From assembly GCA_043742785.1 (NCBI GenBank), contig JAYTXU010000009.1, positions 1-28,367 on the forward strand: a DNA stretch of 28,367 bases, written 5' to 3'. Below the pieces are notes generated by a model that was not told the origin of the DNA, made no database searches, and was given only the letters and a program-made list of their open reading frames with translations. Made by a program: the position numbers and the translations under genes. This document shows, one piece after another, positions 8,543 through 16,050 of this stretch; the first letter of the stretch is position 1, and the number at the start of each line of letters is the position of its first letter. Source of the DNA: JACQCF01 sp043742785. GTDB taxonomy: Bacteria > Omnitrophota > Gorgyraeia > Zapsychrales > Fredricksoniimonadaceae.

Positions 8543-8796
8543 GTAAGAAATATTTATGTCCGGTTTGCGGATTAAATGAACTTAAAGAAGAACCTTTTAA
8601 TAAGAAGAATGTGCCTTCTTACGAAATATGTTCTTGTTGTGGCTTTGAGTTTGGCTTTAACGGAGAGAATAATAAGAAATGTTTCTCTGAATATCGCAAC
8701 CGATGGATCGCTGAAGGTTTTACTTGGTTTATGGTTGACTTAAAGCCAAAAAATTGGGATTATAGAAAACAAATAGAGAATTTAAACAAACACTAA
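8539..8796 (+). CDS. Small cysteine-rich CPCC-type protein, possible antidote
   Basis: An 85-residue soluble protein with YLCPVCG (C7, C10) and ICSCCGFEFG (C31, C33, C34), which probably bind zinc. It then has a Y-R-x-x-W-I-x-E-G segment and a C-terminal NWDYRKQIENL. This layout matches the CPCC cysteine-rich family of small bacterial proteins, whose function is not established. The ATG at 8539 overlaps the upstream stop by four bases; a longer TTG start at 8527 is possible but less likely. Strict coupling to an upstream nuclease-like gene suggests an immunity role, which is inference. The next gene starts 12 bases downstream with an AAGGAG that overlaps this stop codon, so the pair may be co-transcribed with the DUF748 gene. 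Confidence 0.7.
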   Translation: MSKKYLCPVCGLNELKEEPFNKKNVPSYEICSCCGFEFGFNGENNKKCFSEYRNRWIAEGFTWFMVDLKPKNWDYRKQIENLNKH

Positions 8797-8808
8797 GGAG
8801 TTTGAAGA

Positions 8809-10518
8809 ATGTTAAAGAAGGTTTTAGACATTGTATGGAAAGTAGCCGTTGGAATTTTATTATTTTATATCATCCTAGGATTTATCATTATCCCTCTTGT
8901 TTTAACCTGGGGGATTAGTAGTCAGGGAACAAAGATTTTGAAAACGCCTGTGCATGTGCGTTCTGTATTCTTTAATCCATTCTTATTAGATTTGACAGTT
9001 AATAGGTTTGAAATTCTTGACGTTCATAAGAAAGTCATGATAGGTTTTCAAAAGTTAAAAGTGGATGTTAGTTTTTTAAATCTGTTAAAGAAGGTTTATA
9101 GAATTGAATCTGTAAAATTAGAGGGGCTTCAAGTCAATACTCAATTATTAACCAATGGTCATATAAATCTATTAGAGTTGGTTCCTATAAATTCAACCGC
9201 GGATGTCAAAACATCAGAGGCCGTTACTAATACTCAAACTAAGACTGTTGGCTCAGATGGAAAAGTTAGTACAAGTTCTCAGGAAAGCAGCTCTTCTGGG
9301 ATCTTACCTGAAGCTTATATTGATTCTATTGTTCTGAAGCAGGGGAGTATTCGATTTGTTGATCAATCGGTTAACCCCAATTTTGCAACCACTTTAGGAA
9401 ACATTAATATTGAAATCATAAATATATCTACTAAACCAGATTGTAAGGTTAAATTGCTTTTTGAGGCTAAACTGGATGATAAAGGAAACATTGCTGCCCA
9501 AGCTATGGTAGAGCCCTTTGTAAAACCATTACAAATGGAGACCAATTTTGTACTGAATAATTATGTTTTAGATGTTTTGACTCCTTATGTAGGTAAATAT
9601 ACGGGGCGTCAGCTTAAAGATGGAAAATTAGATGTTAAAATGGTTTACACGATTGATCATAATAAATTAAAAGCTAGCCATAAGGTTTTAATTCAGCGTT
9701 TTAAGTTTGGGCAGAAGGTGGAAAGTAAGGATGCTCTCAGTTTACCTTTTGGATTAGCAGTTGCTTTATTGGAAGATCCTCAAGGACGTATTAATATATC
9801 ATTGCCTGTTGATGGAGATATGAGTGATCCTAAATTCCATTATTTTCATTTGATCGCTAAGGTCTTAAGAGATTTCTTTTTCAAGATTATTACTAAACCA
9901 TTTTCAATCTTAGCATCAGTGATTGGGTCAGATAGTGGAACAGAGGAACTGGGAATGATTAATTTTGAACCTGGTCAATCAAATCTTTCCCAAGTCGAGA
10001 AAGATAAATTACATTCATTGATTAAGGGTTTAAAGGAAAGGCCAAAGCTTAGGTTAGAAGTTGATGGGAGTTACGATTCAAATGTGGATTGGAAAGCAAT
10101 TAAGACAAGTGTGTTTGTTAAGGATTATGATCAATTAAAGGAAGACTCAACCCGTAAAGAAGCTTGGATTTACGAGCGTTTGTATGAACGTCGATTTGGT
10201 ATTCGTAAGCTTTGGGATATAGCAAAGAAATATAGATCAAAAGATGGTTCTGAAGACATAGAAGGATTGAATAAAGAAATTAAACGTCAAATCGTAGAAG
10301 ATGCCCCAGCAGATAAGGTTGCTTTAGGGGTGTTGGCAGAGTCCCGTGCTAAGACAGTTTATGATTTTTTAATAGCCGCAGGGTTTGATAGCGGACGATT
10401 AAATATTGGTCAACCGCAAGAGGTTCAAGCAAGTATGGGGCAGGTGCCTTTAGAGTTTAAATTAACGATATTTAACGATGATGATCAAAAGAGCGACAAA
10501 AATGCCAAGAAAGATTAA
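8809..10518 (+). CDS. DUF748/AsmA-like envelope protein
   Basis: A 569-residue protein with one N-terminal transmembrane segment (about 12-34) and then beta-rich sequence of DUF748 style (VRSVFFNPFLLDLTVNRFEI; VKLEGLQVNTQLLTNGHINLLELV). This family is related to AsmA/TamB-type proteins that span the periplasm and are thought to help lipids or proteins reach the outer membrane. A Ser/Thr-rich linker lies at about 127-165. A further conserved block (about 270-350) includes LPVDGDMSDPKFHY. The C-terminal part (about 383-560) has an OmpA-like feel: INFEPGQSNLSQVEKDKL near its start and RAKTVYDFLIAAGFDSGRL near its end. The length is short for DUF748, which often exceeds 1000 residues. AAGGAG at 8795-8800 supports the start. 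Confidence 0.7.
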   Translation: MLKKVLDIVWKVAVGILLFYIILGFIIIPLVLTWGISSQGTKILKTPVHVRSVFFNPFLLDLTVNRFEILDVHKKVMIGFQKLKVDVSFLNLLKKVYRIESVKLEGLQVNTQLLTNGHINLLELVPINSTADVKTSEAVTNTQTKTVGSDGKVSTSSQESSSSGILPEAYIDSIVLKQGSIRFVDQSVNPNFATTLGNINIEIINISTKPDCKVKLLFEAKLDDKGNIAAQAMVEPFVKPLQMETNFVLNNYVLDVLTPYVGKYTGRQLKDGKLDVKMVYTIDHNKLKASHKVLIQRFKFGQKVESKDALSLPFGLAVALLEDPQGRINISLPVDGDMSDPKFHYFHLIAKVLRDFFFKIITKPFSILASVIGSDSGTEELGMINFEPGQSNLSQVEKDKLHSLIKGLKERPKLRLEVDGSYDSNVDWKAIKTSVFVKDYDQLKEDSTRKEAWIYERLYERRFGIRKLWDIAKKYRSKDGSEDIEGLNKEIKRQIVEDAPADKVALGVLAESRAKTVYDFLIAAGFDSGRLNIGQPQEVQASMGQVPLEFKLTIFNDDDQKSDKNAKKD

Positions 10519-10903
10519 AAAAATTTTATTGGTTGATGATAATCCTGTTGCTCAGAAAATGACACAGAAGGTGTTTGAGAATGATGGCTATCAAGTATTT
10601 TTAGCTTGGGATGAGGAAGATTGTTTAAGGAAAGCAAGGAGTGAGAAACCCCATGTTATACTGATGGATGTTATTTTTCCTGATGGTGATGGCAGGGAAT
10701 TTGTTAAGAAGTTAGAAAAGGACCCACAAGTTCAACATATTCCAATTGTTTTTGCCACTAATACAATTAATGTGGAAGAGGATAAGGGTAATTTAATGAT
10801 AACAATTGGAGAAAATTCTTATCGAGCTTTTGCAAAACCTTTACATTATCCTAAATTGTTAAGTGCTATTCGAAAAGAAATTAACCGCGCGGCAAAGAAT
10901 TAA
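10502..10903 (+). CDS. Single-domain response regulator (receiver only)
   Basis: A 133-residue receiver domain with no output domain. The acidic pair D12-D13, phosphorylation site D56 (VILMDVIFPDGDG), switch residue T86 and conserved K112 (AFAKPL) are all present, so it should accept phosphate from a histidine kinase. No kinase is encoded in the window. The start at 10502 gives the usual MPRKIKKILLVDDN beginning; ATG at 10478 would add eight residues. Either start lies inside the 3' end of the DUF748 gene, so translation is probably coupled. Receiver-only proteins act by protein contacts, for example in chemotaxis or phosphorelays; the target here is unknown. Confidence 0.9.
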   Translation: MPRKIKKILLVDDNPVAQKMTQKVFENDGYQVFLAWDEEDCLRKARSEKPHVILMDVIFPDGDGREFVKKLEKDPQVQHIPIVFATNTINVEEDKGNLMITIGENSYRAFAKPLHYPKLLSAIRKEINRAAKN

Positions 10904-10906
10904 CTC

Positions 10907-11584
10907 ATGTCACAAGATTTAATCAGCACAATTATCCGCAGTAAGCGAAGAACTCTTAGTATAGAAATTAGATCAGATGCCGTTTTGATTATTCGAGCAC
11001 CGATTCGATCGTCGATGGAATCGATCATTCAATGTGTAGAAAAGAAGCGTTCATGGATCTTAGAAAAACAACAAAAAGCCAAAGAAAACTATAAGCCTCA
11101 TACTAAGTATGAATTTATTGATGGGGAAGAATTTTTATATTTGGGAGTTCCGTATAAACTTCGAATTGTGCCTGATGCTAAAAAATCTTTTGAATTCAAT
11201 GGGGAGGAATTTATTATGCCTTCTAAATTCTTTGATCATTCCAAGCGTTCATTTCAGGAATGGTATATGAAGCAAGCTGCTGAGAAGATTGCACCTAGGG
11301 TTGCTTATTTTGCTAATAAGGCTGGTGTAGAATACTCTCGGATCACAATTACGAGTGCAAAAACCCGTTGGGGATCGTGCACTTCAAAGAAGATGCTTAA
11401 TTTTAGTTGGAGATTGATGATGGCTCCGTGGGATATGATTGATTATGTCGTAGCTCACGAAGTTGCTCACCTACAAGAGCTTAATCATTCTTCAAGGTTT
11501 TGGAAAAAGGTAGAAAGTTTAATTCCTGATTATAGGGTGAGAGAGCTTTGGTTTAAAAATAATCAGCATCTTTTGAGCTTTTAA
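10907..11584 (+). CDS. YgjP-like (DUF45) zinc metallopeptidase
   Basis: A 225-residue cytoplasmic protein of the YgjP/DUF45 family. The zinc site HEVAH at 184-188 and third ligand H194 (HEVAHLQELNH) are intact, followed by the family's SSRFWKKVESLIPDY. The segment TRWGSCTSKKMLNFSWRLMMAP upstream of the zinc site is also typical (WGSC). The N-terminal half contains the usual RRTLSIEIRSDAVLIIRAP beta segment. Substrates of this family are poorly known. The ATG lies three bases after the response-regulator stop, and the end overlaps the next start by one base (TAATG), so it is part of a tightly packed operon. Confidence 0.88.
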   Translation: MSQDLISTIIRSKRRTLSIEIRSDAVLIIRAPIRSSMESIIQCVEKKRSWILEKQQKAKENYKPHTKYEFIDGEEFLYLGVPYKLRIVPDAKKSFEFNGEEFIMPSKFFDHSKRSFQEWYMKQAAEKIAPRVAYFANKAGVEYSRITITSAKTRWGSCTSKKMLNFSWRLMMAPWDMIDYVVAHEVAHLQELNHSSRFWKKVESLIPDYRVRELWFKNNQHLLSF

Positions 11585-11949
11585 TGAAGAATATTATTCT
11601 ATTATGGTTTCCCGTTATTGCCTGGGCTGCACTTATTTTTATTCTATCGAGCATTCCTGGATTAAGCTCTGGTCTTGACATTGATACTATTTTAAGAAAA
11701 ATTGCTCATGTTCTAGAATATATGATTTTAACATGGTTATTGTATCGAGCTTTCAAAGGGACGCTTAAAGTAGATACTTTAAGTTTGTTTTTTTATCCGG
11801 TTGTCATATCTTTCTTCTATGCAGTTTCTGACGAGATTCATCAAATATATGTGCCATATCGGCATGGTTGTTTTTGGGATGTTTTGATTGATAGCATCGG
11901 AATCATTGGTTTCTATATAATTACCCAGTTGCGAAAGTCATCCAAATAA
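11584..11949 (+). CDS. VanZ-like family membrane protein
   Basis: A 121-residue membrane protein with four predicted hydrophobic segments (about 5-22, 37-54, 67-85, 97-114). VanZ-like landmarks are the first-segment LSS motif, the polar KIAHVLEYMIL in helix 2, and SDEIHQIYVPYRHGCFWDVLIDSIG before helix 4. VanZ confers low-level teicoplanin resistance in enterococci, but most relatives in other phyla have no known function, so a resistance role should not be assumed. The start overlaps the metallopeptidase stop by one base. Confidence 0.85.
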   Translation: MKNIILLWFPVIAWAALIFILSSIPGLSSGLDIDTILRKIAHVLEYMILTWLLYRAFKGTLKVDTLSLFFYPVVISFFYAVSDEIHQIYVPYRHGCFWDVLIDSIGIIGFYIITQLRKSSK

Positions 11950-11967
11950 GGTATGGTATATTTAATT

Positions 11968-12636
11968 ATGAGACCGAAAATTGCTTTAGTGATTACGGAT
12001 AAAGAAACAAATGCCCAAATTAAATCGGTAGGTGCTGATCTTTTGGAATTACGCGTCGATTTATTTCGTAAGCTGGATATTAATTATATTCAGGAACAGA
12101 TTAAACATCGTCGCCTTTTGAAGATTCCTTTGCTTTTAACTGTACGTAATCAGAAAAAAGAAGGAGCTCTTAAAGATTGGCCTAATGATGCAAAGCGTAA
12201 GATATTAGAAATAGCCTTACCGTTGGTTGATATGATTGATATTGAATTAAGTTCATCTTTATTGAAAGAAACACTTTTGAAGGCGCGTCATTTAAATAAG
12301 AGGATCGTAGTTTCTATGCATGATTTGACCCATACGCCTTTGCATTTAGAGAATATATTTAAAAAAGCCTTAAGCACCAGGGCAGATATCATCAAGATTG
12401 CAGCTAAAGCAAATTCTTTTGATGATGTGTTTCGTATGATTGAATTTACCCGCCATCACCATAAGCATCCCATGATTACAATGTCCCTTGGATCTATTGG
12501 AAAACTCTCCAGATTAATATTGCCCGCTATGGGCAGTTTGTATACGTACACTTTTTTGCATAAGCCTACAGCTTTGGGGCAAATTGATGTTAAAACTCTC
12601 CAGTCTCATCTCAAATTTTACTACAGTATTTATTAA
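11968..12636 (+). CDS. aroD: Type I 3-dehydroquinate dehydratase
   Basis: Converts 3-dehydroquinate to 3-dehydroshikimate, the third step of the shikimate pathway, by Schiff-base chemistry. The 222-residue protein has the class I landmarks: the LLELRVDLF strand, TVR, catalytic H118 (VSMHDL), Schiff-base K143 (ADIIKIAAK), SLGSIGKLSRLILPAMGS for substrate phosphate-like contacts, and a final GQI. The start at 11968 gives the normal MRPKIALVI beginning. ATG 11953 is also in frame, but an AAGG sits almost against it. It probably supplies the phenylalanine/tyrosine module at 20179-24219, though far from it. Its stop overlaps the stop of the convergent glycosyltransferase gene. Confidence 0.93.
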   Translation: MRPKIALVITDKETNAQIKSVGADLLELRVDLFRKLDINYIQEQIKHRRLLKIPLLLTVRNQKKEGALKDWPNDAKRKILEIALPLVDMIDIELSSSLLKETLLKARHLNKRIVVSMHDLTHTPLHLENIFKKALSTRADIIKIAAKANSFDDVFRMIEFTRHHHKHPMITMSLGSIGKLSRLILPAMGSLYTYTFLHKPTALGQIDVKTLQSHLKFYYSIY

Positions 12637-13388
12637 GAATTTTTGGAGTTTGCAGTATAAAAATATTTTCTAGGGCATAGAAGAATAAACAAGGCCATTA
12701 GCGGATAATAAATATAGCGGATTGGATTTAATGTTGATTTTCCTTCATCTCTACGTTTCCAGATAACCGGTATTTCTTCGATGTGGTAGTTCATTTTTAG
12801 CGCCTTGAGAACCATTTCAGTCGCGATTTCATGTTTGGAGCTCTGCCAGAGGATTGTACGAATGATATCTATTCGGATGAGATTATATCCGAATGTCAGA
12901 TCATGCAGCTTCGTACGAAATAAGATTCGAAAGATTTTTTGGTAAGTACGGTTGAAAAAATAGTGGATCCATGGACAATTCACAATATTTTCATGTTCTA
13001 GATAACGACTGGCGATGACCATATCAGCATTTGTATTGTGAGCTTTTTTAACAAAATCGACAATTCGTTCGGGATCAGATTCACAATCAGCATACAGTAT
13101 TTGGACATGAGTTCCTCTCGCGAGCGCAAACCCCTCACGTAGCGCATATCCTAGGCCTGTATTTCTTTTCTGAATATGATACGAGACTTTCGGATTCAAC
13201 TGTGACAATTCTTGGCAAACTTTGAGCGTTTCTGGATCGGCATACAGCGAAACAATAATGATCACTTCATGTATAATTTTATCATTCATTTGAAGCGCAC
13301 ATTTTACATTATTTCTTAATGAATTCTTTTCGTTATAAGCAGGAATGATGATTGAAAGCGCAAAATCATTGTTTGAGAGAGAAGACAT
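12633..13388 (-). CDS. Family 2 glycosyltransferase (dolichyl/polyprenyl-phosphate sugar synthase type)
   Basis: A 251-residue GT-A fold enzyme. The N terminus reads LSIIIPAYNEKNSLRNNV, the nucleotide-sugar site is LYADCESDPERIV (taking the place of the usual DADLQHDP), and GTHVQIL and ASRYLEHE follow. A hydrophobic stretch near the C terminus (YYPLMALFILLC) suggests membrane association. Enzymes of this type usually move a sugar from a nucleotide donor to a polyprenyl phosphate. The neighbouring GT39-like membrane enzyme could then use that lipid-linked sugar on the outer face of the inner membrane. It lies two bases downstream of that gene on the minus strand and ends with a four-base overlap against the convergent aroD stop. 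Confidence 0.88.
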   Translation of the reverse strand: MSSLSNNDFALSIIIPAYNEKNSLRNNVKCALQMNDKIIHEVIIIVSLYADPETLKVCQELSQLNPKVSYHIQKRNTGLGYALREGFALARGTHVQILYADCESDPERIVDFVKKAHNTNADMVIASRYLEHENIVNCPWIHYFFNRTYQKIFRILFRTKLHDLTFGYNLIRIDIIRTILWQSSKHEIATEMVLKALKMNYHIEEIPVIWKRRDEGKSTLNPIRYIYYPLMALFILLCPRKYFYTANSKNS

Positions 13389-13390
13389 AT

Positions 13391-15088
13391 TTAATTTCCT
13401 AGGCTTTCATTATTAGCTATTTGTTCGTAGATAGAAAAAATACCAAACCTCTTTGTTTCAAAGAAGTTTTCTGTAATGTATTTCTTCGTTTGAGGAAAGT
13501 CTTTTATTTGAGTTCCTGCAAAGATCTTTCCCTCAAAAATGACAATCTGAACATTGTTTTTCTTTAAGGCATCAACAATTTTCTGATCAATGATCGGATT
13601 ATGTTTTGCAGGATAAGTTTCCCCTTTTAAAAACCATAAAAACGGTTGCGGGGAGGGTTTATTGAGAAGGCCGTAAAGAATCGTAAAATCTGTGAATACA
13701 AAGAAATTCTGCCCTTTTGTCTTAAGATATTCATAAACACCTATGAAATCATCTTCTTTAATTGTTTCGCTTTTTATTTTAGTCGGTTGTCCCCATTTAA
13801 GATTTTCTAACTTTTTAATCGACATATACTTCGGGAACTTTGTATTTTCTTTGAACTCTTGAACTGAACGAGAAAATGTCACATCAATACCTCTTTTTGC
13901 AAGCTCAAAAGCGCTCGTGAGGATGGCTAACAGGACAACTCCCTTGATAACAATTCTTGTGACAGGTAGTTTTTTAGAACTGATCGGTTTGAGGATGTTT
14001 TCTGGAACTTCTGTTATTTCACACAAAACTCCTGCTCCAAGGGCAAAAATTATTCCCACTAGTGAAGAAGAAACTTCTGTTTGGTTGTTGGTACAACAAA
14101 TGAAAACATATTGAAAAAATATTCCATAAAGACATAAAATGCTTGCCAGATATGGCCGTCTCCAAGTATCTTTCATATTTCTCTCGCAGATATAGTACAA
14201 AAAGATGGCTGCCATTGATATTGCAATTGTGATATGCATGACCTTTTGAAAATCTGCTGTTCCAACGCCCTGTAACGTAAGATAAGATTTAAGGCATTTG
14301 TTAATCCTCACTGCTCCAAATTGGGAAGGGAGATTAAAGAAGAAATAGAAGAAAGTTTTAAGTTCAGAATATTTCCAAAGCCACCAGATAAATGCAGCCA
14401 TGCTGCAGATGAGACCGCTTAAGAATGCGATCGTTCTTTGCCAAGAATATCTTTTGTGGTTTGGCTCAGCAGCCCAGATTAACAAAATGAATACAGGAAA
14501 GAGAAAAATAATACTTTGTTTGCTTAAAAAGGCAGCTGTCATCATGATGCCAGCAAGAAATATGAGAGAGTTTCCTTTGGTGGATTCGGTATTTCTAGGG
14601 ATAAGTGTAGCTGTTATTAAGAGGATCGCAAAAAGAGAAAAGATCATCGCTGTTTGTTCGTAGCAGGGGGTGCCGACAGGTGGATAAAACCATATAGCTG
14701 TTAAAATCCCTCCTAAATATGACAAGGGTATCCTTTTGGGAAAGAATAATCGTAGAATAGCAACTGTAATAGTTACTGCTAAAAGATTAATGAACGCCGC
14801 GCCAAATAAATAAGCAAAATAGTTGACTCCAAAAATCTTAAATGGAATAGCATGTAACCAGAATGTCATTGGTCCTACAATCATAAAGAAATCTTTGAAA
14901 GGGATTTGGCCGCAGGAAATCCGATAGGCGCCGTCGAAATACATAGCTTGATCAAAAGCAAAGAAACCTCTCTCTCCAGCATAAAAAGACAGAAAAAAGG
15001 CGCTCGTCAGCAAAATGGCCAATCCGCTTAGATCAAGCGTCTTGAATAAAATATGCTGAAATTTTTCTCTGCTCATTCTTTGTCTCAC
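13391..15088 (-). CDS. GT39-like polytopic membrane glycosyltransferase
   Basis: An integral membrane protein of about 565 residues with roughly ten hydrophobic helices in its first two thirds and a soluble periplasmic-type C-terminal domain (about the last 160 residues). The first loop carries FAFDQAMYFDGAYRISCGQIPFKDFFMIVGP. This is the GT-C pattern of an early Asp, a G-x-I-P-F/Y and a D-F, as in ArnT/PMT-like enzymes that use lipid-linked sugars. The acceptor is unknown. An ATG at 15100 is in frame, but GGGAGGAG (15098-15091) would lie inside its first codons. GTG at 15088 (used here) or ATG at 15076 is therefore more likely. With the GT2 gene it forms a two-gene minus-strand unit among plus-strand genes. 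Confidence 0.85.
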   Translation of the reverse strand: MRQRMSREKFQHILFKTLDLSGLAILLTSAFFLSFYAGERGFFAFDQAMYFDGAYRISCGQIPFKDFFMIVGPMTFWLHAIPFKIFGVNYFAYLFGAAFINLLAVTITVAILRLFFPKRIPLSYLGGILTAIWFYPPVGTPCYEQTAMIFSLFAILLITATLIPRNTESTKGNSLIFLAGIMMTAAFLSKQSIIFLFPVFILLIWAAEPNHKRYSWQRTIAFLSGLICSMAAFIWWLWKYSELKTFFYFFFNLPSQFGAVRINKCLKSYLTLQGVGTADFQKVMHITIAISMAAIFLYYICERNMKDTWRRPYLASILCLYGIFFQYVFICCTNNQTEVSSSLVGIIFALGAGVLCEITEVPENILKPISSKKLPVTRIVIKGVVLLAILTSAFELAKRGIDVTFSRSVQEFKENTKFPKYMSIKKLENLKWGQPTKIKSETIKEDDFIGVYEYLKTKGQNFFVFTDFTILYGLLNKPSPQPFLWFLKGETYPAKHNPIIDQKIVDALKKNNVQIVIFEGKIFAGTQIKDFPQTKKYITENFFETKRFGIFSIYEQIANNESLGN

Positions 15089-15180
15089 AGCTCCTCCCAT
15101 GAATTATTCAGCGTTCGACCATAATTTCTACTTCGTAAAGAGTAACAAATATTTTCTAATCTAGCAACTTATCTCGCAGC

Positions 15181-15582
15181 TTGTCGTTGAATGATTCAAT
15201 GTCATCTAGTATGCGACTAGGTGAATTGAGATGGTCAGAATGGAAGGATATTTTCTGTATACAAGACGGTAAACCGCTCGGGGACATAAGGAAATCATTC
15301 TGGACAGCTCTAAAGAAAACTGATATAGTTGGGTTTCATTTTCATGACCGTAGACATACTTTTACGTCACATTTAGTTATGGTTGGATATGATTTAAATA
15401 TTGTACGGGAATTGTTGGGGTGTAAAACTATTTAGATGACACTAAGATGATCGTATTTATCATCGAAGCATAAGAAACAAGCTGTTGATGGTTTAGGCAA
15501 GGTTTTAGACTCAATTTGGACACCAGCAGACAAAATGTCATTAGATGGCCTGAGAAATAGCGTCGTAAGTGTTAGTAAATAA
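15181..15582 (+). pseudogene. Decayed tyrosine recombinase/integrase (C-terminal half)
   Basis: One reading frame keeps the C-terminal catalytic region of a phage-type integrase: SSMRLGELRWSEWKDI (Arg box I), then GKPLGDIRKSFWTALKK, FHFHDRRHTFTSHLVMVGYD (the H-x-x-R box, usually HDLRHT) and ELLGCKTI (usually GHKTI). The frame then meets TAG (15433), continues MTLR, meets TGA (15448), and goes on S-Y-L-S-S-K-H-K-K-Q-A-V-D-G-L-G-K-V-L-D-S to a natural stop at 15580. The catalytic Tyr of the expected R-Y-S-H-L is exactly where TGA stands. About 50 residues between box I and GKPL, including the beta-hairpin lysine, are missing, and the N-terminal half is absent. The gene is dead. The stretch 15101-15180 upstream holds nothing I can identify. 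Confidence 0.85.
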
Positions 15583-15598
15583 TTGAGTTGCGATGTTA

Positions 15599-15672
<74 letters not shown>

Positions 15673-15680
15673 TATGTTTC

Positions 15681-15757
15681 GGACTCATAGCTCAGCTGGT
15701 TAGAGCGTCGCCTTCACATGGCGAAGGCCGTAGGTTCAAGTCCTACTGAGTCCACCA
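15681..15757 (+). tRNA. tRNA-Val (anticodon CAC)
   Basis: A complete cloverleaf: acceptor GGACTCA/TGAGTCC, D-arm GCTC..GAGC, anticodon stem TCGCC/GGCGA with loop TTCACAT (anticodon CAC, codon GUG), T-arm GTAGG-TTCAAGT-CCTAC, discriminator A. CCA is encoded (15755-15757), unlike in the tRNA-Ile2 eight bases upstream. The two are probably co-transcribed. Confidence 0.95.
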
Positions 15758-15786
15758 TAATTGCCATGCAGAGACGAGGATTTTCA

Positions 15787-16050
15787 GTGTGGTTTTTGTA
15801 TATTTTAGAATGTAGTGACGGCTCTTTTTATACAGGCATTACAAATGATCTTAATAAAAGACTTAAAGATCATAATAATGCTAAAGCTAGTAAATACACT
15901 CGAGTGCGATTACCTGTAGTCTTTATTTATACTGAGGAACTTGAGAGTAGAAGTCAGGCATTAAAGCGTGAGGCTGAAGTTAAACGTTTAAGTAGAATTC
16001 AAAAAGAACAATTGGTGGGAAAAAATAATGACCAACATTGCATCCATTAA
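15787..16050 (+). CDS. GIY-YIG domain protein (YhbQ-like)
   Basis: An 87-residue stand-alone GIY-YIG domain. The first motif is YILECSDGSFYTGIT (a Y-I / Y-T-G variant), then the conserved R25 in DLNKRLKDHN, and ALKREAEVKRLSR with the metal-binding Glu. Proteins like this resemble the UvrC/SLX1 nuclease domain, but the cellular role of the small YhbQ-type members is not settled. The start is GTG at 15787, because CGAGGA (15775-15780) lies six bases upstream; ATG at 15766 is an in-frame alternative nine bases after the tRNA. The 3' end overlaps the next gene by 23 bases. Confidence 0.85.
   Translation: MWFLYILECSDGSFYTGITNDLNKRLKDHNNAKASKYTRVRLPVVFIYTEELESRSQALKREAEVKRLSRIQKEQLVGKNNDQHCIH

Noticed and set aside
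11584..11949. A glycopeptide-resistance gene based on VanZ similarity.
   Set aside because: VanZ-like proteins are widespread without any resistance link, and no other van genes are present.
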